Positions 22,891-37,649 of a stretch of DNA of 64,000 nt are shown here, piece after piece; position 1 is the stretch's first letter; each line of letters opens with the position of its first letter. A model generated the notes under the pieces. It was not told the DNA's origin, did no database searches, and saw only the letters and a list, made by a program, of their open reading frames with translations. The stretch lies in the NCBI GenBank assembly GCA_907164885.2, contig OU015495.1, positions 5,454,308-5,518,307 on the forward strand, in the 5' to 3' direction. Position numbers and translations under genes: made by a program. The stretch is from Dolomedes plantarius. Its lineage: Eukaryota; Arthropoda; Arachnida; Araneae; Dolomedidae.

Positions 22891-24449
22891 CGGATATCTA
22901 ATTTTCTTTCTTAAGCTAGCTTTATATAGTTATAATAAAAGTTGGTAGGAAAATTTTATTTAGAGTTATATTTATAAAAACTAGAAAAGAAATCGATAAA
23001 AATCGGTCATTTTATCCAAAATTTTATAAAATTTATTTTTATTGTAAAAATTTTAAGATGTTTAAAAATAGTATAATGAATTGATTACTAAGTTTTATTC
23101 TAACATATATAAATAATCATTTTATGAAATTTTATGCAAATTCAAGAAAAATTATGACGCATGGAACATTTTGAGCTTATCGCAACGACATAAAAACTTG
23201 TTTTGAGAAAATAGCATTTAAAGTTTTAATTTGACAACAGATCCATTGTAACAGCCGTTTGAAAAAATACGTATAACTCGGTTAATAATGATCGGATCAA
23301 CATACTTTTTTTTAAAATTTAAAGCTGATGCGTTACAAAATCATTTTTTGAAAGAAAAAAATCGTTTGGGGGACATATTTTTCCCAATCTGAAGGTCCAT
23401 TGTCGCCTTAACTGCTCCAAAGATCCAACGCCGGTCTCTGCAAGACTGTGAGAACGGTCTCGCCAAGAGGTTGGCGACATGTCGGTATAATGGTAAAGTA
23501 CCTAAACGGCATTTTAACGCTCACTACTCTTAAATCTTTAAAACATTCGATGTTTTGAAAAAAATATATGTTAAAGCCTGATCATTTCTGAACAAAATAA
23601 AGCAAACCGCATGAAAATATTCCGCTTAGTTCCGGAGATATTGATATTCTAAATATTTAATTACTGATCAAGTTTATGGTAAGAAAAATTTTAAACTCAT
23701 TTTTCTCAAAATGTAATTATGCATCATTCCGCAACTGATATGTCAAAACCTACGAAACATAATTGCATGAAATTTTTGCTACAAAATAATAATGTTATTT
23801 TATTACGTCTGAACTATAATTATTACAATTACTGCATATTTTTTTTCAGGGTTTAAATAAATACAAAAATTTAAGAAAATTTTAAGCATATTTTGAAAAG
23901 TTTTAAAAAAATTGAAAAAAAAAATTTTGATGCTGATTGTTTTTGTTCAATTGTATTTTGAATTATTTATTTCAAATCTGAAACAGGAATTATACATTTA
24001 AGTGTAAAATTAATTTCATAGTTCTGCAAGCAAGCCAGTATACAATAAAAATACTTAAAAAACAAGGTATATCCAAAGCATTTAAAAAAATTATTTAAAA
24101 TTATTTTGAGAGTTGAATATTTGTTTATTAAAATAAATATATTAATTTATCATATACATAAAATTTGGAATATTTGGGAGTAAATTGAAATAGTTACAAA
24201 GTGTCAAAAAGTATGAAAATATGCCTTTTTTCCTCGACTTAAAGAGTCGTGAGTCCCCTTAAGAGGAAATAAAGTATATTTAAAAATGTTTAGAAATATA
24301 TACAGCTTTTTAAATTATCAAAATGCATCATTGGATCAATGAATACCCAAGTCATCCATACATTACAACCAAAATCAAAATACATTTTATTATAAGATAT
24401 AAATTTAAATTACAGTATAATAACTATGGAATGTAAATAAATAGACAAA
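22891..24449. other. AT-rich DNA next to the Tc1 breakpoint
   Basis: No coding recognised. A small stem CGACT-TAAAG-AGTCG lies at about 24236-24250. A GC-richer patch lies at 23390-23500 and is unassigned. Confidence 0.4.
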
Positions 24450-24661
24450 TAATAAAGCAAAATAAATGGGAAACGGCAAGTGAAACAAACTACAATGATT
24501 ATTGACGGAATGGATTTTGCTCGTTAATTACATGCTTCTGGACTTCAAAGCGACTGTTCTTGAAAAGAAGAATATTTAGCAAATGTTGCAGTAATTTTGA
24601 CTTACAGTCGAATTTAAATTTCATTTCAGTTATTTGTTTGTACTTTTATATCATCCGTACC
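24450..24661 (+). repeat. Left arm of a large inverted duplication
   Basis: This ~212-bp arm is the reverse complement of 25952-26170 with roughly 85% identity by eye. Long identical blocks include TATTGACGGAATGGATTTTG and ACTTCAAAGCGACTG. The arms are ~1.3 kb apart. Confidence 0.88.
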
Positions 24662-25204
24662 GTATCTAATACTTAGGGAAAAGCCCTAATGGTTCATATT
24701 TTATGCTGTTTCAGAACGAAAGATATTTTATCTTGCCTTCCTATTTCATTGTTGAAATAAAATATCTTCACATGTAATTAATTACCGTGACATTAATAAA
24801 TATTTCTCTGTTTCATTGATCTTTTCAGTGTCCATAAAATTAATTTAGGATTGCATTAGTATAGAATTCAGTCTAATGACATCTGAAAATAATGTTGCGT
24901 TCTACTGTAATATATTCCTAAAATAACAAACGGTAAAATATTCTAAAACGCAGACTATTCAAAGCAATTATATGACAACTAACATCAAGTGAGACTAATG
25001 GTGGCGAGTCTAAACGCATCTCTTCGCAATTCACGAAAATTAATGTTCCAGATAAATTCTGTATAATGTCAATATATCCTCGCTTTATAGTTCAACTTGG
25101 AGGGTAGTTTCGGCGCGTGTTATTGGCGCGTTGTTTAATGTTTAACACAGGTATTATCTAATTATGATTTACGGAAAAACAAATATTGTATTTAAAGAAT
25201 AATG
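24662..25204. other. Spacer inside the inverted duplication
   Basis: AT-rich, with no similarity seen to the corresponding right-hand spacer. Confidence 0.4.
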
Positions 25205-25717
25205 ACTTGCAAGGTAAGTTGGTGTAATTGGGCCCATGGGGTAACAGGGCCATCCCCTCCCAGATTTTTCAGTTACATATTAGGTGGGAATTACATTCTG
25301 TGTGTTCTTTATTTTCCGGTGTTCGCAACATATTACAACATTGGTAATTGGTTTGAAAAACTATTTTTAAATAGGGGTAGAATTTTTTCTTCTTTCTCTA
25401 GATATACAGGCATTGGACCCAGTGACCCAGTAATAGATTCTGTTCTTTCTTATAAGAGATATAGTCCTGGGTGGTCCACGTAAACATTTATCAGGGGAAC
25501 TGGGCCAACCTGTATTTAAAAATATATACAATACTTATATATAACATATATATAATAAAAATAAATATCATAGCTTAAACGGACTCCCTTAGACTTAGTA
25601 AAATGCATGTAATACAAAGATTTTTGAAAATTATACATGTTAGTATAATGTGTTAAAAGTATAGTATATAAAAAGTTGAGAATCTGTGGCCCAGTTACCC
25701 CAACTTACCTTATAAGA
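25205..25717. mobile_element. Non-autonomous DNA transposon with ~29-bp inverted ends
   Basis: The ends match CTTRYAAGGTAAGTTGG followed by KGTAAYTGGGCC on opposite strands (25205-25233 and complement 25689-25717). Related motifs (GGGGTAACAGGGCC, GGGGAACTGGGCC) recur inside near both ends, suggesting sub-terminal transposase-binding repeats. A 93-codon frame across the left end (25202-25483) has no family resemblance and is probably spurious. The superfamily is not determined. Confidence 0.6.
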
Positions 25718-25951
25718 AAGAATTTTTATTCGTCGTCTTTGAAAATGAAATGAAAGTACCTTGATCCAATTCAATTTTAACTCATTGACTGACAGAAAAA
25801 TATATGTTTGTTCTTTGTTTTATAAAATTTTAATTATTCTTTTTCTGAGGTTTAACAAACAAAGTTATACATGCAATACTGGTAGGAAAATAGGGTTAAA
25901 ATACCATTATTTATAGATTAGTTTCACATTTTCCGTTAAAAAATTTAATTT

Positions 25952-26170
25952 GGCACGGATGATATAAAAGTAAAAACAAATAACTGAAATGATATTTAAT
26001 TTCGTCTGTAAATCTTATGTCACAATTACTGTAACATTTGTTCAACATTCTTCCTTTTCAGAGCAGTCGCTTTGAAGTCTAGAAACATGTAATTAACGAG
26101 CAAAATCCATTCCGTCAATAATAATTTTAGTTTGTTTCACTTGCTGTTTAACATTTATTTTGCTTCATTA
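25952..26170 (-). repeat. Right arm of a large inverted duplication
   Basis: Reverse complement partner of 24450-24661, starting at GGCACGGATGATATAAAAG. No terminal coding. The arms may be two opposed copies of one interspersed repeat. Confidence 0.88.
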
Positions 26171-26863
26171 TATAAACAAAACGTATCAGATAAGTTGCAA
26201 CTAATTAGTTCCAAAAGTTTGTTCAAGCTTTGAATTGAAATAAATGTATGCTGTAAGAGGAATGAGTGTCTACCTGTATTGAGGGACCGAGGGCACAGCG
26301 GAAGCTTTAAGATGGAAAATTTTACTTTTTAATCTTTTTTTTTATGCAGTTCATCCAGCTGTGACGTTTGAAATTAAAAACTTTACTTCTTTTTACCAAG
26401 ACTTTAACTATTCATTTATAAACCAATAAATTATTTAATATAGTGAATAGTTATATCATTCAATCCGTAAGTTTTCTTTCAAAGATTTTAAAAGAGGTAG
26501 TTTTTCTTAGCTTGTTGGCTTAGAAAGAAGTTAGCTCAGCTGGTTCATATATGAAATTTTAATTTTTGTCTGCATTCGAAATGATGCACGGATGTTACAT
26601 ACATATTTATGACGGTAAACGTTGAAATATGTATTTCCGTAAAACTGCAGTTATGAAATCAATTCATACACATACGCTGTATTAGTAATAGTTCCTGGAA
26701 TTATAAATTTTTAAGTATTTCTCTGTAGGATAATGCCCCAAAGCACTATCTTCCCTACCAATATTGTCTGTTATACTGTCTGTTCCCAACCAATACTGTC
26801 TGTTCCTACCGAGAACGGAGATATTTTGTTCTAATTATTATCAACATATTGATTACACTAAAG
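26171..26863. other. No gene recognised
   Basis: AT-rich. Short repeated phrases at 26755-26810 (AATACTGTCTGTT, TTCCYACC) form a minor local duplication. Confidence 0.4.
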
Positions 26864-28228
26864 CATTGGTTCCCAACCTTTTTCGAGTCGCGATCACCTT
26901 CAATGGTTTTCCCACATCTTGCGCCCCCCCCCCATTTCCACAATGCTTATTTTCATCAAAAATACCTTTTAAGACATAATGGAAAATTATTAAAATGCAT
27001 TTTGCAATAATTCAATTCAATTTGCTTGATTCAATATTTTAATTCAACAAAGATTAAATTTGGAAGAAATGGAGAACATTAAGACACGGTCATTCTTACT
27101 TGGTTTTACACACCTTCTAAGTCAGGCAATATGTACACCTACCGTATGGATTCGGAGTAATGTAACAATAAAAATGGGAAAAACTATTACCTAAGTAAAA
27201 TTGCTTTATTACTTTAGGAAAAGTATAATAGTTATGCCAAAAGTAATAGCCCAGACTGATGAAGAACAATTTGTGTCTGTACGTAGTAAAGATCACGATT
27301 TCCTTCTACGACCCAATAAATGTGGTAGATTTTTAATGAACTGAGCTTGCGCTTTGAATGAGACATTTTCCTTTAAAAAAATTTTTCGATCGGAACTAAT
27401 TGCAATTGAAGAGGGTCTCAGGGCTGCAGCTTCCTACACTGCCTATAAAGATATCTAGATTTTGACTGATAGCCGCAGTTCTATCCAACAACTTCAGAAC
27501 TGTCCTAATATTAGTGATAGAACTTCAATCTCTGTTCTGCCTTTACTGCAAGAGCTCTCAATATACCGTGATATCCATTTGCAGTGGATCCCATGGCATA
27601 TTGGTCTCAACGACAACGAAGCGGCTGATGTCCTGGCTAAGGAGGTAACTACAATGGATTTGACATCTAACACTTTAACTTTTTTGTAGATCTGCTCAAG
27701 AGTTAAATCTGCTGTTGTCCTTTCATGGCGATCTCCTCCAGCACATGACTGTTATTGTGGCAGACAGCTGGGAGGAGCTGTAGCTTTTGTGGGCAATCGT
27801 GTTCAGCAGACTGCTTTGTCAAGACTCCTAAGTGGTCACCTGAAGTACCTTAAATTTGATGAAGGCAAAAAGATCTTCCCCATTTGTGGAAAATGTAACA
27901 TCAATCATTCCACCCCTGACCATCTTCTTTCTTGGTTGGGGCTTGAAAAGGAGGATTTGACGCAGAGTCTCCTCCTTGTCTTGAAGTTTTGAAATGTTTT
28001 TGGTCTCGTGGATCTGGTCTAGCCTATCAGCTAGATCAAATACGATTTGTAACAACAACAACCTTTAAAAAAATAACAGCATACAATTTCCTGGAAAATA
28101 AATGTCGACAAATATATTTGGGGGAAAATTAACAAAAAGTTATTTTAATTGAATAAAACCTTGGCGACCGCCCAGAAAACCCTTCACGACTTCTTTTGGG
28201 GTCGTGACCCACAGGTTGGCAACCGCTG
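26864..28228. mobile_element. hAT-like element, non-autonomous, hosting a retroelement fragment
   Basis: The ends are CATTGGTTCCCAACC and GGTTGGCAACCGCTG, short inverted repeats of hAT type. Flanking 8-mers are CACTAAAG (26856-26863) and CACTAATT (28229-28236), matching at six of eight positions, as expected of an aged 8-bp hAT target duplication. TCGAGTCGCGATCACC near the left end mirrors GGTCGTGACCC near the right. No hAT transposase is recognised inside. The RNase H fragment at 27390-28035 makes up half the length. Confidence 0.6.
27390..28035 (+). pseudogene. RNase H domain and C-terminal tail of a non-LTR retrotransposon
   Basis: One reading frame covers ~200 codons, broken by stops at 27456 and 27687 and ended at 27990. 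Order: ELIAIEEGLRAAASY, then ILTDSRSSIQQL (catalytic Asp of the TDS motif), LQWIPWHIGLNDNEAADVLA (the conserved His-to-Asp region) and the tail VQQTALSRLLSGHLKYLKF, with a Cys/His cluster (CGKCNINHSTPDH). RNase H removes template RNA during target-primed reverse transcription. This domain plus tail is common as a fragment in spider genomes. Truncation at the 5' side is typical of non-LTR insertions. An ACAACAACAACC tract follows (28050) and may be the tail repeat. No upstream reverse transcriptase is present, so it is inactive. Confidence 0.85.
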
Positions 28229-29853
28229 CACTAATTCTTTGCGGACAGATTCCTAAGGCATACGGCACATAAGAGAATTTAGTGAAACAATTTGAGCAGG
28301 GAGAAATGTATGTTTTTAAAATAATCCTTCTAATTAAAAGGCCTAACCATGGTCGAGTGTCCAAAGCATTCTGTTCCACATGTTTGGAAAAGTCCTGCCG
28401 ATGATGTCTTTTGTTGTTTGCGCAGGGAAAAGACACTCATAAATGATCCCCTCTAAGTGTTGAAAATTGACTTGTTAAAAACATGAATACGGAAGTTCCA
28501 GAGAGATAATAATATGAATGATTAATTGTGGACTGGGAGAATACTGCCCCCACCACCCCCTAGAAAATGTCCAGAATAAGGTTATCCAGGTCATTCGTCT
28601 TCTTATATCTATGTTTGCAGTGTAAAGAGTGTCAAGTCCAAAATCGTAGTTTTGAGAAAAACGGGATTGAAAAAAAACGGCTTTTGTAAAGTCAGTTTTT
28701 TTAAGTTTAATTTTTAATTTTTTATTTTAAAGTAAAATTTCCTAATTCTATTTTTGTTGAGTTAAAAGTATGACGTCCTTGATTGGGACATAACCCCTTT
28801 AACACTAACGTGTTTATGTTTTGTTTCACATATCCCAAATTTTCCCCGATGAATAAAACTATTTAGGAGTGGAATTGGACTTATCTTTCTGTACCCAGCA
28901 GTAGCCCTTGATTTTTCAAACATACCTGATTTGAGAACTCATTTTATACCATTTTGGACACCCTTTGCACAGCAAACACAGATATAATGATTAATGGGAA
29001 GGAAACACATTATTAGTTTCAATAAATGAATATTAATAGAAATTCCAATAATGAGTTCAGATAAATAGAAATTCAGAATGAGAAATGAGTCTATCACACT
29101 AATGACGATTCCTTCAAATTTATCTCGTCTAATTTTTTTACTAAGATTGCATAAGCACAAAAAAATATGGAATTCATCGCTCTTTTAAAATAAATCGTAG
29201 AACAGAAAACTTTTCAGAAGCTAGTCTGGGATTCTGTAGAAAGAAAATAAGACAATATTTCCAACAAATGGAAAAAAGGAAATAATTTAAATTTTAAAGT
29301 GACTTTAAGAACTTTTAATAATTACTAAAATAAGTGAGTTGGAATGAATTATCTAATTTTTAATTATTTACGTGTCAGAGGAGCATTTTTCGGTGAACAA
29401 TTACCTAAGGGATCTACAGGGCGTGTAATTGGCACAAAATAATCTCTGAATACTGTAAAGTTCACAGTCATTTATTTTTTAAGGAAAATTACATCAAGAG
29501 GCAAGTTAATCCTTCTATAAATTTACAGGACCACTGAACCGAGCATTAATTAATACTGAGATACTGTGAAACAGATAAGGAGTTTTCAAAAACAAATTTT
29601 CAAATTTGTACCTATTATATAGCGTAATTTTTTTATTTCATTTGAGAGAGAGTTTTTTCTGCTACGGCACGAAAATTCCTTAATCCGTATTTTTAAACAC
29701 AGTTGAGAACTTACTAATCTATTCTTGAAAAAAAATTAATTTTTCTTTGACAGAAGAAAAGAAATAACTAACTAATGTTTGTTTATTCGATTTTAACGTT
29801 TCAGGGATAGGACACTCTGAGGAGAGCATTTCACGTCTCGATGATGTATTATA
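28229..29853. other. AT-rich DNA, nothing recognised
   Basis: No supported features apart from the right-hand target duplication at 28229-28236. Confidence 0.4.
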
Positions 29854-30371
29854 TCTATATATATAAAACAGTTCCGTAACTGACTGACTCACTGACTGAC
29901 TCACTGACATACAACGCACAGACCAAACCGCTGGACCTAACGGTCTGAAATTTTACATGGCGATTTTTCTTATGGTGTAGGGGTGCACTAAGAAAGATTT
30001 TTAAAAAATTCTTCATAGATTTTTTAAAATAAAATTTTTAAGATGATTTTGTAACTTTTTTTAAGTTTGCTTTTAAAATAATGATTTGAGGGTTATAAAA
30101 TTTATATCACAAGAAAGATCATAAAAATTCCTTTAAAATAAAATCTTTTTCGAACCTTTACCTCCATTTTTTGATTTTTGGTGAATTTTTAAAGATTAAT
30201 TTTTAGAATTTAATTTATTAAATTCTGACCACTTGATTTTTTTTCTGGTACTTTAAATAAATTTATCGTCACGTGCATAACAACTAAATAGACAAAAACA
30301 AATTTTTCTTTCTAATGCAGCAGATGATCGGATATTATCCAAAAAAAATAAATATCCCTTACGATTTTTTA

Positions 30372-30439
<68 letters not shown>

Positions 30440-30565
30440 ATTGTATACATTGATCGTCGTATATATTTTAAATAAACATATTTATTTTTTTTAGCATTAA
30501 TTGCATACATTAACCGTTGTATTAATTTGAATGTACTCCGTAACGAAGCGTGGGTTTTCAGCTAG
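29854..30565 (+). mobile_element. Non-autonomous Helitron, family A, copy 2, complete
   Basis: Best-defined copy. A29853 is followed by TCTATATATATAAAACAG, a run of GACT/CACT tetranucleotides and ACATACAACGCACAGACC. The end has the decayed hairpin CCGTAACGAAGCGTGG then TTTTCAGCTAG, with T30566 next. Length 712 bp, no coding. A (TA)n tract occupies 30375-30434, at the same place as in the other copies, so the microsatellite belongs to the family rather than to each site. Confidence 0.85.
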
Positions 30566-30608
30566 TGTGATATACATGTGTTAAGTTACATATGTGATTA
30601 AGATTGAA

Positions 30609-30901
30609 TGGTGACTTGTGGAAGCGCTCTCCGGTAATGATCACTAGTCAATCATTTCATCGAGATATCATTCAGGGTTAATTCCTAAACGAAGTGTTAC
30701 AGCGACATCCGATTCAAGACAAAGTGAGGTCAATATTGAATGTTATAATTGAATTGGTATACTTAATATATAGCTGTGAAATTTTAGAGATTTAGATGAC
30801 ATGGAGACATGTGGAAGGAAGCGCTTTTCGATAATTGTCACTGGGCATCTCGTTATTGAGACGTCACGGGTTGAGTTCTAAACGAAGTGTTACAGCCACG
30901 C
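30609..30901 (+). repeat. Diverged direct duplication, ~100-bp unit, ~190-bp offset
   Basis: The segment with TGTGGAAG, GCGCT, TAATGATCACT, and then CTAAACGAAGTGTTACAGCG at 30609-30706 recurs in diverged form at 30801-30901 (ending CTAAACGAAGTGTTACAGCC). Confidence 0.7.
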
Positions 30902-31870
30902 GGCTGCAAAAGTTCCAAAGATGACAATTTGCAATCACTAGTGTTTACAATTTTGTTTTGAGGCAATGTGACTATGAGACGTTGCTGCCTATCCCCGTGT
31001 TCCGTAATGTAAATAGGTCACAAGTTGAAATGAAAAATTGCAAATCATGAGGATAAAAAACAGTATCTAAGGCCAACATCCTTTGTTTTCAGCGTAGAGA
31101 AAATAAGGAGAAATATGGAAAAATTTGGAGTTCCTCAGAATGCAACGGAATCTCAGCTAGAGTAATACACATCTCGAATTGATAAAGTAAAAGAAAGAAA
31201 AGGATAAATAATAGGAAATAAAAAACTCCGTAAATTTACCTTATTTAATGCTGATGAAATGTTCTTTATCTGTCATTTACATCATTTTGATATTTATTCA
31301 TATTAATTCACAAAACGAAGCTAGTCCCTCGCCAGTCTAGAATTAGAGTAAAACTTTTAGGTGAGAATGATTTATCAAAAAGAATGTAAATAGGGCGAAG
31401 GCTAAGGTATGTCTGATCAAAGATCGCATGTATTGTAGAAGCAAACTTTTTTTGAGTAAGTCTTCCTCTGCTATCGACAAACACAATGAGTGTCAAATTG
31501 CCTCAAATAACTCTCGCTTTGGAAAATGAACTTTGGCCTTTTTCTCTTTTAAGAGAAAATATTTTAATGACGTTAATATTGAAAGGATCATTATTAATCC
31601 TTGAGTTTTTCTATAGTTATCTGAAATCACGTATCGTTTTTAAATTTAATTTATAGTGTGTTCGAGTACAAATTAACTAAAACATCTATATATTTAAGTT
31701 GTTAAGCCGATTCTTTCGGCAGTCCATGATAGAAACTACTACATCGATTTACTTCATTTTGGTCTTAAAAGAAAAATTTTTATTCTATAGATGTGTCAAA
31801 TTTGGTTTTTGTAATCGCAATTTCTATTAATTAGCGATAATGTACAACTAAAAATTGCTTTCTGTGAATA
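30902..31870. other. No gene recognised
   Basis: Mixed composition, no supported feature. Confidence 0.4.
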
Positions 31871-32012
31871 CTCAGTGACATGTTTAAATCTGGCTTTAGA
31901 TACTCACTAAGCACGAGGCCGCAAAAGCACCTTAATTTTTATTCTGCGCATGCTCAGTGATATGTTTGAATCTACCTTTAGATACTTACTAAGCCGGAAG
32001 GCACATAAACAT
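31871..32012 (+). repeat. Tandem duplication, ~62-bp unit at 80-bp spacing
   Basis: CTCAGTGACATGTTTAAATC ... TTTAGATACTCACTAAGC at 31872-31918 recurs as CTCAGTGATATGTTTGAATC ... TTTAGATACTTACTAAGC at 31952-31996. Confidence 0.8.
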
Positions 32013-35882
<3,870 letters not shown>

Positions 35883-35900
35883 TATATATATATATTTATA

Positions 35901-37637
35901 TCTATATCTATAAAGGAAGAAGTCCTGACTTATATATACATACACGTATCAACGCCCAGCGAATACTATTGGAGATACAGATATCAAATTTTAGGAGCTT
36001 ATTACTTTTGTGCTGAAGGCGTCATTTAAGAAGCGATTTTTCAAAATTCGCCCCCCAAGGGGGGAAGGGGGGCAAAACGTGTATTTTACATATTCCTTCA
36101 TATCTCAAAGAAGGATATTGATATCCATAACATTCTTGCTTTAAAATGTAAGTAACATGAATACCTAAAAACCAATTTCAGGATTTTTCAAAATTAGGCC
36201 CCCAAGGGGGGGAGGGGGGAAAACGTGTTTTTACGTGTTTTATCACATTTTCCTTCATATCTCGAAGAAGAAAACAGATATCCATAAGATTCTTGCTTTA
36301 AAATGTAAGGAACATAAATACCTAAAAACCAATTTCAGGATTTTTTGAAATTCGGCCCCCATGGGGGGAGGGAGGGGGCAAAACGTATTTTCCCATATTC
36401 CCTCATATCTTAAAGAAGAAAATTGATATCCATAAGATTCTTGCTTTAAAATGTAAGAAACATAAATACCTAAAAACCAATTTCAGGATTTTTCAAAATT
36501 CGTCTCCCAAGGGGGAGAGGGGGGGGGCTAAACGTGTTCTTACGTGTTTTATCTATATATATATATATAAATTAATCAACACCCAGCAAAAACTACTGGA
36601 GATACAGATATCAAATTTTAAGAGCTTATTACTTTTGTGCTGAAGGCGTCATTTAAGAAGCGATTTTTCAAAAATCGCCCCCCAAAGGGGGGAGGGGGGC
36701 AAAACGTCTTTTTTACATATTCTTTCGTATCTCAAAGAAGGAAATTGATGTCCATAAGATTCTTACTTTAAAATGTAAGGAACACGAATACCTTAAATTC
36801 AATTTCAGGTTTTTTTAAAATTTGGCCCCAGGGGACGGGGAGGGGGGCTTAACGTGTTTTTCACGTATTCCTTCATATACCAAAGAAAGAAACAGATATC
36901 CATAAGATTCTTGCTTTAAAATGTAAGGAATACGAATACCTAAAAACCAATTTAAGGATATTTCAAAATTCGGCCCCCAAGGGGGTTAGGGGGGGCTAAA
37001 CGTGTTTTTACGCGTTTTTTACATATTCCGTCATATCTCAAAGAAGGAAACAGATATCCATAAGATTCTTGATTTAAAATGTAAGAAACACGATTAAATG
37101 TAACAAACACGATCAATGTCACGATTTTTCGACATTCGTTTTAGATTTTGAAAAAATTGCTAGAAACAATCCAATAATTTATATTTCCTATATATCACCA
37201 TTTTGAACACCAAATTGGTGGTAGGAGAAAAGAGAGAGACCAACCTTAATTAAATGAAGTGTGGAAAGGTGTGTGTGTGTGTGAATTGTATATATTTCGG
37301 TTGTTAGTACGTATACATCTAGAGCTCAGGTTAACTCCATTCATTTTTATTATCCTGGGCAACGTCAGGTAATTCTTTGTTTATGAAACCGGCGATTTTC
37401 ACAAGGGTTTACGGGGAAGCCCTCAAACTCCTCGAAGGGCCGGGATCCAGTGGGATATCAAAATTGAAAGAAACATTTTAATGCTGACATTAGCATGGAG
37501 GGGGGGTTATGATAATATGCTGATGGGATGATGACCAGTGGAGAGGGGTATAGATTGCCATAAAATACAAATATACATATCATACAAGTAAGCTTTATTA
37601 AGGGTTCACCCGTGCAACGCCGGGTATATAAAGCTAG
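35901..37637 (+). mobile_element. Helitron, family D, with internal tandem repeats
   Basis: A35900 precedes TCTATATCTATAAAGGAAGA. The 3' end is CCGTGCAACGCCGGGTATAT, then AAAGCTAG, with T37638 next. A second copy of the 5' head (TCTATATATATATATATAAA, then ATCAACACCCAGCAAAAACT) begins at 36552. The element is thus either a same-family nested insertion or a head duplication. Another hairpin-like CCTGGGCAACGTCAGG at 37351-37366 resembles an internal, abandoned 3' end. No coding. Confidence 0.7.
36037..37100 (+). repeat. Seven tandem ~147-bp units with G-rich cores
   Basis: The phrase TTTTTCAAAATTCGGCCCCC (with variants) recurs at about 36041, 36188, 36344, 36490, 36667, 36812 and 36960. Each is followed by a G-rich stretch, AACGTGTTTTTACGTATTCC, TCATATCTCAAAGAAG and TCCATAAGATTCTTGCTTTA. 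The fourth-to-fifth interval is longer because the second Helitron head lies there. The C/G runs form local inverted repeats and G-runs. Confidence 0.92.
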
Positions 37638-37649
37638 TATATATATATA

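Noticed and set aside
25202..25483. 93-codon frame as a gene
   Set aside because: It starts before and runs through the left end of the TIR element. Its sequence follows the GGTAAC/GGGCC motifs and has no recognisable domain.
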